DNA of 64,000 bases from Bacteroidota bacterium (GCA_023429825.1 JAEZDC010000033.1:62001-126000), one strand, 5' to 3'. Shown: positions 1 through 9,141, counted from the stretch's first letter. The notes: a model not told the origin generated them from the letters alone. Translations and numbers: made by a program.

Positions 1-514
1 TGTATTCTCCGCCATCGTCCCATATCATATTTCCTTCGCCATGTTTTTTATTCATGTTCCAGTTACCTGAGTATTTCCAATTTCCTTTTCGTACCGCAAC
101 GCCATAACCATGAAAACTTCCTTGTTTCCAGGAGCCATTATACTCGTCGCCGTTTTTCCACTTAAAATATCCCTGCCCTTCTATCGCATCATCCTTCCAG
201 TCACCACTATAGTATCGCCCGTCTTTAAAATTCACACTTCCCCTACCGCTTCTGTAGCTTGATGAAAATTCTCCCTCGTACATATCACCGTTCTTATAAG
301 TCATTTTACCACGTCCATGCATCTCGTTATCCTTCCACATTCCTTCGTAATAATTTCCGTTGGTGAATAATCCTTTACCAAATCCATTAGCCATGTTATT
401 ACTTACTTCTCCATCATATTGCACCGATCCGGCCCTTGTATTAAAACTGAGCTTGGTTTGAGCAATGGAAAAACATGTAGTCAAAGTGAGGATAAATAGG
501 AATACGCATTTCAT
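1..514 (-). CDS. MORN-repeat protein, secreted, 3' end missing
   Basis: This reading frame starts at the ATG at 514 on the minus strand and runs off the left edge, giving about 171 residues. An N-terminal signal peptide is visible (MKCVFLFILTLTTCFSIAQ). The rest is a run of MORN repeats of about 23 residues, each built around the pattern Y-x-G-x-W/F-x(4)-x-G-x-G, for example YYEGMWKDNEMHGRGKM and MYEGEFSSSYRSGRGSV. MORN arrays form beta-hairpin rods and usually bind lipids or proteins; no enzyme domain is visible in the part present. A signal peptide points to a periplasmic or surface location. A copy of the oriented GCGACGCAAC element lies about 100 bp upstream. The family call is firm; the cellular role is unknown. 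Confidence 0.8.
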   Translation of the reverse strand, partial: MKCVFLFILTLTTCFSIAQTKLSFNTRAGSVQYDGEVSNNMANGFGKGLFTNGNYYEGMWKDNEMHGRGKMTYKNGDMYEGEFSSSYRSGRGSVNFKDGRYYSGDWKDDAIEGQGYFKWKNGDEYNGSWKQGSFHGYGVAVRKGNWKYSGNWNMNKKHGEGNMIWDDGGEY

Positions 515-616
515 AAGGAACAATTAACAGGTGAAATTAAGATAGCAGTTTTCTTTCACAATACCAGAAAACGGGTATTAGAAGTTTGTTAAGCAGAAGC
601 TTGTGCTACTATTAAG

Positions 617-640
617 CTTCGTTGCGTCGCACTCTTGTAC
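617..640 (-). repeat. Start-proximal oriented repeat, copy 1 (for the MORN gene)
   Basis: Read on the minus strand it begins GTACAAGAGTGCGACGCAAC. It lies 103 bp upstream of the MORN gene start and between that gene and the nrdJ terminator. It matches the first half of the ten-copy family described in the findings, but lacks the GATGCCATGAAAAAC tail. Confidence 0.85.
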
Positions 641-659
641 GTTTATCTCTATACTGTGC

Positions 660-686
660 AAAAAAAAGGATGATTCACATCATCCT
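660..686 (-). terminator. Rho-independent terminator of nrdJ
   Basis: An 8-bp stem (AGGATGAT / ATCATCCT) with a TCAC loop is followed on the minus strand by a run of T. It begins 28 bp beyond the nrdJ stop codon. Confidence 0.8.
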
Positions 687-713
687 CTTTATATCCAAAA
701 TCCAATATCCAAT

Positions 714-3700
714 TTAGCTACAACCCATACTGTTACCACAGTTCAGGCATTTGTAACACGTTCCGCTTCTTATAGTGATATGCCCGCAGGTATTACAAGC
801 AGGTGCATCGCTTTGCATATTCTTTGCAGCCGCGTTCACCATATCCAGGCTCGACTCAGCTTTAACAGCCACTGTCTTTTGCGCTTTCTGCGGAGCAGTG
901 TTCGCAGCAGGAGCAGTAACTCTCACACTGCTTAATTCAGGTTTACCGAGATAAGTTATCTCACCGTCACCTTCACCGGTATTACCTATTTCAGGTTTAT
1001 TCAGCACATGCACAAGATCAGTTCTGTTCAAATAATCAAACGCAAGGCAACGGAACACAAAATCGATCAACGATGTAGTTGTTTTAATATTCGGATGATC
1101 TACCATTCCGGATGGTTCGAATTTCGTGAACACAAACTTATCAACGAACTCTTCCAGCGGTACGCCATATTGCAACCCGATAGACACGGCGATTGCAAAG
1201 CAGTTGAGCATGCTTCTCATCGTAGCACCTTCTTTCGCCATATCGATGAATATCTCTCCCAAAGTACCATCAGTGTACTCACCGGTTCTTAAGAATAGTA
1301 CCTGGCCATTGATCTTTGCTTTTTGTGTAAAGCCTCTTCTCTTAGCAGGTAATGTTTTTCTTTCAACGATCTTGGAGAGCTGGCGTTTAAATGTAGTATC
1401 AGTTGAAGCCTGCATTCTTTTATGCACTTCTTCTAATAGTTCTTCAACGGTCAGCTTACCTAAGTCAACAATATTGCTTCCTTCTGCAGGTGCTTCGGCT
1501 ACAGCTTCAGCAGCTTCTTGTTTTGATTCTTCTGTTTTCTTTTTCTTATCAGACTTATTACTAAGTGGCTGAGATAATTTAGAACCATCTCTATACAATG
1601 CACAGGCTTTCAAACCTAACTGCCAGCTCAGCATGTAGCTATCAGCGATCTCTTCTACAGAGGCTTCATGAGGAAGGTTGATCGTTTTAGAAATTGCACC
1701 GCTTAAGAAAGGTTGACAAGCAGCCATCATTCTTATATGGCCATGTGCATGAATGAATCTTTCACCCTTCTTACCACATTTGTTTGCACAGTCAAATACA
1801 GGAAGATGTTCGTCTTTCAGATAAGGAGCACCTTCAACTGTCATCGTACCGCAGATATAATCATTAGCCGCATCGATTTCATCTTCAGTAAACCCTAAAG
1901 CTTCAAGAAGATTAAAGCTGAAATCATTGTATTGATCTGCTGTAAATCCTAATCTTTCTAAAGTAGCTTCACCTAAAGTGAATTTGTTGAAAACAAATCC
2001 AATTTCAAAAGCACTCTTCAATGAATCATCCAGTTTCTTGATCTCTTCTCCTGTAAATCCTTTTTCACTTAAAGACTGCGCATTGATGAAAGGAGCACCT
2101 TCAAAGCTTGCAGAGCCAACTGCATACTTAACAATAGCATCCACTTCTTTTTCGCTGTAACCTAAATTCTTTAATGCAGATGGAACAGACTGGTTGATGA
2201 TCTTGAAATATCCACCACCAGAAAGTTTTTTGAATTTCACTAATGCAAAATCAGGTTCAACGCCGGTAGTATCGCATTCCATTACCAAACCAATTGTTCC
2301 TGTTGGAGCGATCACCGTAGTTTGTGCATTTCTATATCCATGTTTCTCGCCTAATTGCACTGCTTCATCCCATGCTTTAGTGGCTGCAGTCAGCAAATAA
2401 TCAGGACAATACTTTGCTTTAATGCCAACAGGCTTTACACTCAAACCTACGTATGCATCTTCTGCATCGTAAGCTGCAGCCCTGTGATTACGCATCACAC
2501 GCAACATATCTTCTTTGTTTTCTTCATATCTCGGAAATGCACCAAGGAATGAAGACATTTCAGCAGAAGTTTTGTAAGAGATCCCGGTCATTATCGCAGT
2601 GATAGCCCCTGCAATTCCTCTTGCTTCTTCACTATCGTAAGCGATACCACTTAACATTAATACAGAACCGAGATTAGCGAAGCCAAGACCTAATGTTCTG
2701 TAATCATAACTCAACTGAGCAACTTCTCTCGAAGGGAACTGGGCCATCAAAACAGAAACTTCCAACACCGTTGTCCAAAGTCTTGTAGTGTATTCCAACC
2801 CTTCTACATCAAAAGTGTTATCATCTTCATTGTAAAACTTGCGGAGATTGATCGATGCAAGATTACAAGCAGTATTATCTAAGAACATATACTCGCTGCA
2901 AGGATTAGAAGCGTTGATTCTTCCTCCCTTAGGGCAAGTATGCCATTCGTTAATTGTTGTATCGTATTGCGTTCCCGGGTCAGCACATCTCCATGCCGCA
3001 TATGAAATTTGGTTCCATACTTCTCTTGCAGGGATCTTCTTCATTACCCTGCCATCAGTTCTTGCTTTCAATTCCCAGTCTTCATCTTTTTCTAATCTTT
3101 CGAAGAATTCGTTAGGAATACGAACAGAGTTATTAGAATTCTGACCGGAAACAGTCATGTAAGCCTCGCCTTCATAATGCGAATCATAACCCGCGGCGAT
3201 CAACGCACCCACTTTATTTTCTTCTTCCACTTTCCAATTAATGAACTTCATCACTTCAGGATGATCCAGATCCAAACAAACCATTTTAGCAGCGCGCCTT
3301 GTAGTACCGCCACTCTTTATTGCACCAGCGCTTCTATCACCTATTTTCAAAAAGCTCATCAAGCCAGAAGATGTTCCTCCTCCACTCAGTTTTTCACCTT
3401 CACCACGAATTTGAGAGAAGTTGGTTCCCACACCACTTCCATATTTAAATATCCTGGCTTCTCTCACCCAGAGATCCATGATACCACCTTCATTTACCAG
3501 ATCATCGCCTACACTCAAAATAAAACATGCATGTGGCTGAGGTCTTTCATACGCCGATGTTGATTTCTTAAGCTGCCCGTCTTTAGCATCAACATAATAA
3601 TGCCCCTGTGGTTTTCCTGTTATACCGTAGCTCTCATGCAAGCCTGTATTAAACCATTGGGGACTGTTAGGAACACAGGCCTGGTTTAAAATACTATACA

Positions 3701-4064
3701 CCAACTCTTCGTAAAATATTACAGCATCCTTTTCGCTTTTGAAATAGCCATAACGTTCACCCCAAACTTTCCAGCAATTGGCCATACGATGAGCAACCTG
3801 CTTGGCAGAAGTTTCTCTGCCAGTACTTCCATCCGGTTGTGGCACTCCGGCTTTTCTGAAATACTTCTGAGCAAGAATATCTGTAGCAATCTGGCTCCAT
3901 TGTTTTGGAACTTCTACATTATTCATTTCGAATACAACTTCACCGTTGGGATTACGAATGATACTCGTACGGTAATCGTATTCAAACATGTCAAAGGGAG
4001 TTACTCCTTCCTTTGTAAAACGGCGGCTGAATTGCAGGCCTTTGTTAGAGCGCTGGTTGGGCAT
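714..4064 (-). CDS. nrdJ: Vitamin B12-dependent (class II) ribonucleoside-diphosphate reductase
   Basis: This 1116-residue protein reduces ribonucleotides to deoxyribonucleotides with adenosylcobalamin as radical generator, in the cytoplasm. Recognisable blocks are the first active-site cysteine in PHACFILSV (about C180), the thiyl-radical motif NPCSEY (387-392, C389 with E391), the APTGTIG motif near residue 610, and CALYRDGSKLSQPL, typical of large NrdJ proteins. The last 27 residues hold six cysteines (CNTCGH...CYKCLNCG...GCS), the zinc-ribbon-like redox tail of this family. A charged, low-complexity Lys/Glu/Ala linker separates the catalytic part from a C-terminal domain. The start MPNQRSNKG is supported by similarity from the first residues. 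Two DnaA-box-like sites lie 107-128 bp upstream and a terminator follows. No cobalamin riboswitch is evident in the leader. Confidence 0.97.
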   Translation of the reverse strand: MPNQRSNKGLQFSRRFTKEGVTPFDMFEYDYRTSIIRNPNGEVVFEMNNVEVPKQWSQIATDILAQKYFRKAGVPQPDGSTGRETSAKQVAHRMANCWKVWGERYGYFKSEKDAVIFYEELVYSILNQACVPNSPQWFNTGLHESYGITGKPQGHYYVDAKDGQLKKSTSAYERPQPHACFILSVGDDLVNEGGIMDLWVREARIFKYGSGVGTNFSQIRGEGEKLSGGGTSSGLMSFLKIGDRSAGAIKSGGTTRRAAKMVCLDLDHPEVMKFINWKVEEENKVGALIAAGYDSHYEGEAYMTVSGQNSNNSVRIPNEFFERLEKDEDWELKARTDGRVMKKIPAREVWNQISYAAWRCADPGTQYDTTINEWHTCPKGGRINASNPCSEYMFLDNTACNLASINLRKFYNEDDNTFDVEGLEYTTRLWTTVLEVSVLMAQFPSREVAQLSYDYRTLGLGFANLGSVLMLSGIAYDSEEARGIAGAITAIMTGISYKTSAEMSSFLGAFPRYEENKEDMLRVMRNHRAAAYDAEDAYVGLSVKPVGIKAKYCPDYLLTAATKAWDEAVQLGEKHGYRNAQTTVIAPTGTIGLVMECDTTGVEPDFALVKFKKLSGGGYFKIINQSVPSALKNLGYSEKEVDAIVKYAVGSASFEGAPFINAQSLSEKGFTGEEIKKLDDSLKSAFEIGFVFNKFTLGEATLERLGFTADQYNDFSFNLLEALGFTEDEIDAANDYICGTMTVEGAPYLKDEHLPVFDCANKCGKKGERFIHAHGHIRMMAACQPFLSGAISKTINLPHEASVEEIADSYMLSWQLGLKACALYRDGSKLSQPLSNKSDKKKKTEESKQEAAEAVAEAPAEGSNIVDLGKLTVEELLEEVHKRMQASTDTTFKRQLSKIVERKTLPAKRRGFTQKAKINGQVLFLRTGEYTDGTLGEIFIDMAKEGATMRSMLNCFAIAVSIGLQYGVPLEEFVDKFVFTKFEPSGMVDHPNIKTTTSLIDFVFRCLAFDYLNRTDLVHVLNKPEIGNTGEGDGEITYLGKPELSSVRVTAPAANTAPQKAQKTVAVKAESSLDMVNAAAKNMQSDAPACNTCGHITIRSGTCYKCLNCGNSMGCS

Positions 4065-4170
4065 AAGCTGTTAAGTTTAATTGGGTGAAAGAATCTTTCC
4101 TTTAAATCAGGGATGGTTGACGAAAATATCTTTCTACTTTCAAAGTTCCCTTTCTGAAATATGCACCGCC

Positions 4171-4192
4171 TGTGGAAAATATTTGTGGAAAA
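4171..4192 (-). promoter_or_regulatory. Tandem DnaA-box-like sites upstream of nrdJ
   Basis: On the minus strand two copies of TTTTCCACA lie 13 bp apart, start to start. Each differs by one base from the DnaA box TTATCCACA. The pair is 107-128 bp upstream of the nrdJ start. DnaA control of ribonucleotide reductase is established for E. coli nrdAB; here it is inferred from sequence alone. Confidence 0.45.
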
Positions 4193-4385
4193 GCATAAGC
4201 CGCAAGCCCTGACTGAATTAGCTGGAATGTTCACATACGTAGATAAATTAATCTGTCATTTTAACCCCCTGATTCAGGAAAAAATCGTAGATACTGATGC
4301 TGGGCAATGTTTAGCCTTATAGTATTATCTTTAGATATATTGCTACAGCAAGTTGGTACTTTATGCAGAAAAAGCAGGCAATAAA

Positions 4386-4416
4386 TTGATTGAAAGCAAC
4401 TTTTTTGCATTTTTGC
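4386..4416 (+). promoter_or_regulatory. Bacteroidota-type promoter for the GGGP-synthase gene
   Basis: TTG is followed by 19 bp and then CATTTTTGC, one mismatch from the Bacteroidota -7 element TAnnTTTGC. The start codon is 24 bp beyond the -7 element. Confidence 0.45.
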
Positions 4417-4440
4417 AGGAAGCGACCCACATCATAATAC

Positions 4441-5196
4441 ATGAAACAAGGACTATATTCAAAATTCGCAGAACGTAAACGACTGGGCCGTAAGTCTTTT
4501 ACCGTATTGATTGATCCCGATAAAGTTGATAATGCTAAGATCGAACACCTCGTAGGATTGGCTACATCTGCCAAGGTTGATTATTTCTTTGTAGGTGGAA
4601 GCCTTGTTATATCTAATCATTTAGATGAATGCATTCAGCAGATAAAAGCGAGTTGCGATATCCCTGTTATATTATTTCCGGGATCACCTTCGCAAGTGAG
4701 CCGTTATGCTGATGCCTTATTATACTTATCTCTTGTTTCGGGGCGTAATCCTGAACTTTTGATAGGCCAGCACGTGGTAAGTGCGCCCTTTGTAAAAAAA
4801 TCAGGTCTTGAGATCATGCCTACAGGTTACATGGTGATCGATGGCGGTGCACCTACAACGGTTTCTTATATTTCTAATGCCACTCCTATCCCTTCCGACA
4901 AGAATGAGATCGCTATGTGTACGGCGATGGCAGCAGAAATGCTAGGAATGAAACTCATCTACATGGATGCAGGAAGCGGAGCTAAAAAGCCCATCCCTGA
5001 AAGCATGATCGAAAAAGTAGCAACTCATATAGAAGCTCCGTTGATCATAGGTGGAGGAATTATTGATCCCGAAAAAGCCTACCGCAACTGCCAGGCAGGA
5101 GCAGATGTTATTGTAGTAGGAAATGCAATTGAAAAAGATCCTTCTCTTATCAAGGAAATGGCTGCAGCGGTACATAGTGTTGCAGTGAACGTCTGA
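4441..5196 (+). CDS. Geranylgeranylglyceryl phosphate synthase family protein
   Basis: This 251-residue TIM-barrel protein belongs to the GGGPS/PcrB family, which joins a polyprenyl diphosphate to the sn-1 oxygen of glycerol-1-phosphate. Visible family features are FTVLIDPDK near residue 20, DYFFVGGS, VILFPGSPSQVS, the MPTGYMVIDGG segment, YMDAGSGA, LIIGGGI and DVIVVGNAIE, which together form the phosphate- and substrate-binding loops. The length fits the group II enzymes found in Bacteroidota and many archaea. The best-known role of the family is archaeal ether-lipid synthesis; the product and use in Bacteroidota are much less clear. The gene is divergent from nrdJ and is followed 87 bp later by a lipoprotein gene. 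The family assignment is firm; the physiological role is not. Confidence 0.93.
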   Translation: MKQGLYSKFAERKRLGRKSFTVLIDPDKVDNAKIEHLVGLATSAKVDYFFVGGSLVISNHLDECIQQIKASCDIPVILFPGSPSQVSRYADALLYLSLVSGRNPELLIGQHVVSAPFVKKSGLEIMPTGYMVIDGGAPTTVSYISNATPIPSDKNEIAMCTAMAAEMLGMKLIYMDAGSGAKKPIPESMIEKVATHIEAPLIIGGGIIDPEKAYRNCQAGADVIVVGNAIEKDPSLIKEMAAAVHSVAVNV

Positions 5197-5283
5197 AACT
5201 TTCTTCTGTTGAATTTTTGTTAAGGAAATTACTATAGAATCCTGAGGCATTATTGTTGGTTGGCAAAAGAAAAACCAAACAAC

Positions 5284-5961
5284 ATGAAATCAACTTCTAC
5301 CCTTTTTGCAATCATTATTGCTGTAGTATTTTCCTCTTGCCATCGTTATTACACTGCATCTTCGTTTGAAGAAAAAACAGCCAGGCATAAATCTATTGCA
5401 GTGATCCCGGCACAAATAGTAATGACAGGGACAAAGCCAAAAAGCCTCACCCAGGAGGACATTAAAAACCTTGAAGAATCTGAAGCCAAATTATTTCAAC
5501 GCTCATTGTACAACAACATTCTCCTGAAAGCAAATTCAGGAAAGTATTCAATGGATGTTACTGTGCAGCCCTACGAAAACACTATTTCGATGCTTGAAGC
5601 AAAAGGCATCTCTATTCGGGAAGCATGGAAATCCGATGATGAATCTTTATGCAAAGCGCTTGGAGTAGACGCTATTGTAAGAATGAGTGTTCAAAAAGAA
5701 CGTTACATGAGCGACCTGAGTTCTTTTGGAATAGACATGGGTTCCAGGATATTAAATACAGTAGTGAAACCAACAGCCCCCATCCCTACTATAACTAAAA
5801 CAAACGATATTATTGCATCATGTGCTTTGGTAAGTAACGGAGAAACATTATGGAATGACAATTATAAGAGAGCAGCAGACTGGAGTTCTCCGGCAAATCT
5901 TATAATAGAAAACATCACAAAAAAATTCGCTAAGCATTTTCCTTATAGAAGAAAAGCGTAA
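5284..5961 (+). CDS. Lipoprotein of unknown function
   Basis: The chosen start is the ATG at 5284, because it gives a standard lipoprotein signal peptide ending VVFSSC (lipidated Cys19); an alternative in-frame start 24 bp upstream would add eight polar residues before it. The mature protein (about 207 residues) has a pattern seen in Bacteroidota proteins of the GNA1162/CsgG-like type: a strand IAVIPAQIVMTG, a helical middle, LCKALGVDAIVRMSV, and ASCALVSNGETLWNDNYKR near the end. That resemblance is a weak inference. It is anchored in the cell envelope by its signal. It may be co-transcribed with the GGGP-synthase gene and ends at a bidirectional terminator. Confidence 0.75.
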   Translation: MKSTSTLFAIIIAVVFSSCHRYYTASSFEEKTARHKSIAVIPAQIVMTGTKPKSLTQEDIKNLEESEAKLFQRSLYNNILLKANSGKYSMDVTVQPYENTISMLEAKGISIREAWKSDDESLCKALGVDAIVRMSVQKERYMSDLSSFGIDMGSRILNTVVKPTAPIPTITKTNDIIASCALVSNGETLWNDNYKRAADWSSPANLIIENITKKFAKHFPYRRKA

Positions 5962-5972
5962 GGCTAACACTT

Positions 5973-6006
5973 AAATAATAAGCCCGCAATTGCGGGTTTA
6001 TTATTT
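5973..6006. terminator. Bidirectional terminator between convergent genes
   Basis: This is a near-perfect palindrome: AAATAATAA and CCCGCAA pair with TTGCGGG and TTATTATTT through a single G-T pair. It sits between the converging lipoprotein and M28 peptidase genes and has A/T-rich flanks on both sides, so it can serve both. Confidence 0.85.
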
Positions 6007-6021
6007 AAATATAAATGTAGT

Positions 6022-7308
6022 TTATCTGAGATCTTCAACCTTAACTCTCGAAGGAGTTTCCTTTCCTGCCACAATACCTTTAGCACTGATAGCTATAGAA
6101 CGAATGATCGCTGCCATATTATCCATATCCAATGTTTCTATTTCATCATCTGGTTTATGATAGTGCTTTTCATCTTCCATTTTAGCTGTAGAGATCGTAT
6201 GTGCAGGAACACCTAGCCTTGCTAAAGTAGCATTGTCTGAACGGTAGAACAATTGCTGCTGAGGATAAGGATCAGGATGAAATGTAAACCCGCTGCCTTC
6301 TAAATTCCTTTGCAGAATTGCGCCCATATCTGTTTTCTCAAACCCCGTGATGTAAGCTGAGTTCTTACCCCATTTACTTTCAGTTCCTATCATCTCGATA
6401 TTGAACATTGCCATCACTTTTTCCGGCTGCATTTGTTTTGAAAAATATTGTGATCCATAGCCACCCATCTCCTCTGCGGTGAAGGCTACAAACACAAGCG
6501 TTCTTTCATTATTATTAAGTGCCTTGTAATATTTTGCAAGCATGATCATTGCTGTAGTTCCTGCAGCATCGTCATTTGCCCCATTATAGATAGAATCTCC
6601 TTCAGCATTTGGCTTGCCTATTCCCAAATGATCATAATGTGCGGAGAAGATCACATACTCATCTTTTTTGCTTTTGCCCGGAATAATACCTGCAACATTT
6701 GCAAACTTCGTTTCTGTCACCTCGTGCTTTGCAGAAATGCTATAAGTAGAAGGATCGCCTGCAGATAGCACAAACACCTGCGAAGCATTTGACTTGAACA
6801 TCGCACGTTTTAATCCGGTTAGCCTGCTGAAATTCTTCATATGAGCCGTATCAACCATTACAAACAAGTTCTTACCCGACGACGCATATTTCCTTGCTTC
6901 ATTGAAGAAATTCTGATTGCCTCTGATGTATACCTTTTCATAACTGGATTTCTCATTCATATTGATCTCCGGCTGAGTAGTTAATACAACCACATAGCTC
7001 TGATCTACTTCCTTTCCATCTAAAGTCATGGCAGCGCCCTTAAAATTCGCTCTGAACATTCCAAACTCCTGGCGATAATCTTTTAATCCATTTAAAGGCT
7101 GTAATCCTATCGAACGAAATTCATTTGCAATAAAAGATGCAGCTTTTTCAATTCCTGGTGTTCCAGCTCTTCTGCCTTGCATGTCATCGCTGGCAAGTGT
7201 CTTCTCAATTCTTTCTACTTCTGTTTTATTAATGATCGCATTAATATCCTGCGAAAAAGAAAAATGGGTTGTAAGTAATAACAACCCGGCTAAGTACGAT
7301 TTCCTCAT
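6022..7308 (-). CDS. Secreted M28-family metallopeptidase (aminopeptidase)
   Basis: This 428-residue protein carries a signal peptide (MRKSYLAGLLLLTTHFSFSQ) and the M28 di-zinc catalytic domain over roughly residues 195-410. Ligand motifs are visible: the H of FSAHYDHLG, the D of GANDDAAGT, the EE of FTAEEMGGYGS and a C-terminal H in KHYHKPDDEI. Family members remove N-terminal amino acids from peptides in the periplasm or outside the cell. The N-terminal part contains a degenerate insert (about 100-190) like the PA-type domain of many M28 enzymes. It lies 20 bp upstream of nothing on its own strand but directly follows the LytR gene (19 bp gap), so it may be transcribed with the two-component genes. 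The exact substrate cannot be told. Confidence 0.93.
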   Translation of the reverse strand: MRKSYLAGLLLLTTHFSFSQDINAIINKTEVERIEKTLASDDMQGRRAGTPGIEKAASFIANEFRSIGLQPLNGLKDYRQEFGMFRANFKGAAMTLDGKEVDQSYVVVLTTQPEINMNEKSSYEKVYIRGNQNFFNEARKYASSGKNLFVMVDTAHMKNFSRLTGLKRAMFKSNASQVFVLSAGDPSTYSISAKHEVTETKFANVAGIIPGKSKKDEYVIFSAHYDHLGIGKPNAEGDSIYNGANDDAAGTTAMIMLAKYYKALNNNERTLVFVAFTAEEMGGYGSQYFSKQMQPEKVMAMFNIEMIGTESKWGKNSAYITGFEKTDMGAILQRNLEGSGFTFHPDPYPQQQLFYRSDNATLARLGVPAHTISTAKMEDEKHYHKPDDEIETLDMDNMAAIIRSIAISAKGIVAGKETPSRVKVEDLR

Positions 7309-7327
7309 ATTGTATTTGTAAAATTTA

Positions 7328-8059
7328 TTAAAGACTCATCATCTCCTTGAACTTCACCGTTTGCCTCCTGCTCACTTCTATCTTTTCACCACCTTTTAAT
7401 TCTACCAGTAAACCACCGTTAAAATAAGGTTCGATCTTTTCGATCCATCTGAGATTGATGATATGTTTCCTATTAGCTCTGAAAAAAGTCTTTTCATCCA
7501 GTCTTTCTTCTAATGCATTAAGTGATTTTAAAATAAGTGGCTTATTTGTTCCAAAGAAAACTTTTGCATAATTGCCTACACTTTCAAACAACCTGATCTC
7601 ATTTAACTTAACGAACCAGCACCGCTCTCCATCTTTTACAAACACCTGGTCGTTATCGGTTAAAGGGCCGCGATTGAAACCATTTTCACCTGCTCTCTCC
7701 CTGCTCAATTCATATTGTAGCTTATGAATAGCATCAGCTAATCTTTTCGGCTCAACTGGTTTAAGTAAATAATCAAGCGCATTAACTTCAAATGCTTTCA
7801 ATGCATACTCATCATAGGCTGTAGTAAATATCACTCTCGGTGCTTTCTCTAATTCTGCAAGTAGATCAAAGCCTGTTTTACCGGGCATTTGAATATCTAA
7901 AAAAATAAGATCGGGATTGAGCGTCTCAATTTTTTCAATGCCTTCATCTACGTTACCGGCCTCATCTACAATTTCAATATCGCCGAATTCTGCAAGAAGT
8001 TTTCTTAATTCATTTCTTGCCAATCTTTCATCATCAATCAGGATAGTTTTAACGGGCAT
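7328..8059 (-). CDS. LytR/AlgR-type response regulator (REC-LytTR)
   Basis: This 243-residue protein has an N-terminal receiver domain with the acidic pair D9-D10, the phosphoacceptor D55 in LIFLDIQMPG, and the conserved lysine in YLLKPVEP near residue 107. Residues about 140-240 form a LytTR DNA-binding domain (VFVKDGERCWFVKLNEIRLFESVGNY, then FFRANRKHIINL). The histidine kinase gene lies directly upstream, 29 bp away, on the same strand, so the two form a pair. Such pairs are common in Bacteroidota and usually control envelope or polysaccharide genes; nothing here fixes the regulon, though the M28 peptidase follows immediately. Confidence 0.95.
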   Translation of the reverse strand: MPVKTILIDDERLARNELRKLLAEFGDIEIVDEAGNVDEGIEKIETLNPDLIFLDIQMPGKTGFDLLAELEKAPRVIFTTAYDEYALKAFEVNALDYLLKPVEPKRLADAIHKLQYELSRERAGENGFNRGPLTDNDQVFVKDGERCWFVKLNEIRLFESVGNYAKVFFGTNKPLILKSLNALEERLDEKTFFRANRKHIINLRWIEKIEPYFNGGLLVELKGGEKIEVSRRQTVKFKEMMSL

Positions 8060-8088
8060 GTCTTTCTATAGTTTATTATGATTGTTAT

Positions 8089-9141
8089 TTAGCCGTTTAA
8101 AGGCATTATCACTTTTGCTTCCACCAGATTTTCAGAAGCATCTGATATTCTGAATTTCGCATCCTCGCCATACATTAATTTCAGGCGACTCATTGTACTT
8201 GCAATACCAAAGCCATCAGGATTTCTCGAACCATTCAACTTGCCGGTGTTTTGCACTACCAGTTCGTAATGATTATTCTTAAAGTCTGAAATTATTTTGA
8301 TCTTTCCACCCTCTATCTGTTTACTGATGCCGTGTTTGATAGCATTTTCAACAAGTGTTTGCAACATCATAGGAGGCACCTGCTGATCCAGCGTTTCTTC
8401 GTCAATATCATATTCAACTCTGAGCCTGTCCTCAAAACGAATATGTTCCAAAGCAAGATAATCCTTTACAATACTCAATTCTCTTTCTAATGAAGTAGTC
8501 TCCGTTTTTTCTGCGTGCATACTGCTACGCAAAATATTACTGAGCTCTGTAATCGCTGTTCTTGCTCTTCCAGGGTTTTCATCTACCAACGCTCTTATAC
8601 TATTCAATGCATTGAAAATAAAGTGCGGATTGATGTGTGCCTTGATCGTTTTCAACTCAAGATCTTTTACCAACCTTTCCAATTTGATCTTATCAATCTG
8701 CTCCTGCCTGCTCTTCTCCACGAAGTGGTAAGCAAAATAGATCAGGTTCCATATTGCCAGGAAAAGAAATGAACCGAACGATGCATACAATACTTTATTC
8801 CAAAGTGAAAGTTCTCTCATTCTATCAGCTTCCCAACCCAACACCTGTTCGGTCCAAACAGTCATAAATGCAAAGAGGAATGAGAAACCAAAAGTGGTGA
8901 GGAACATGTGAATGATCTGCTGATTCAATCGCTTATTCAGCAAACCGGCCTGCAAAATAAAATATCGCATCAGGTGCGTGATAGCCAACCCAAAGCCCGC
9001 ATCAAGAAAAAGCACATTGAAGAAAAAAGGCTGCTGCCGTGTAGCAATAGTGAAATAAAAAAAAGTGTAGGTAAGTATATATGTACTCCATCCCCCAATC
9101 TGGCACCACCAATATGCTGAAATCTTCTTTTTCATCACCAA
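8089..9141 (-). CDS. LytS-type sensor histidine kinase
   Basis: This 350-residue membrane kinase has four predicted transmembrane helices in the first 140 residues, a short coiled segment, and the His_kinase (PF06580-type) domain. The phosphoacceptor is expected in INPHFIFNALN (about H173). The C-terminal HATPase part shows the N box LVENAIKHGI and a glycine loop (DGFGIAST). No extracytoplasmic sensor domain is present, so the membrane part or a partner must sense the signal. The third codon is also ATG (9135), and MKKKISAYW is an equally good start. A copy of the oriented repeat lies about 140 bp upstream. Together with the LytTR regulator it forms a two-component system. Confidence 0.95.
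   Translation of the reverse strand: MVMKKKISAYWWCQIGGWSTYILTYTFFYFTIATRQQPFFFNVLFLDAGFGLAITHLMRYFILQAGLLNKRLNQQIIHMFLTTFGFSFLFAFMTVWTEQVLGWEADRMRELSLWNKVLYASFGSFLFLAIWNLIYFAYHFVEKSRQEQIDKIKLERLVKDLELKTIKAHINPHFIFNALNSIRALVDENPGRARTAITELSNILRSSMHAEKTETTSLERELSIVKDYLALEHIRFEDRLRVEYDIDEETLDQQVPPMMLQTLVENAIKHGISKQIEGGKIKIISDFKNNHYELVVQNTGKLNGSRNPDGFGIASTMSRLKLMYGEDAKFRISDASENLVEAKVIMPLNG

Larger units (their letters stand above)
4065..4440. other. Divergent intergenic region nrdJ / GGGP synthase
   Basis: These 376 bp separate two divergent genes. They contain two DnaA-box-like sequences on the nrdJ side and a promoter-like sequence on the GGGP-synthase side. I see no convincing coding frame, no NrdR box and no B12 box. 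Confidence 0.6.

Noticed and set aside
603..935. Plus-strand frame over the nrdJ 3' end
   Set aside because: It is a shadow of nrdJ on the other strand and includes the terminator and a repeat copy.
4065..4440. Possible cobalamin riboswitch before nrdJ
   Set aside because: No B12 box or matching helices were found; only DnaA-box-like sites stand out.
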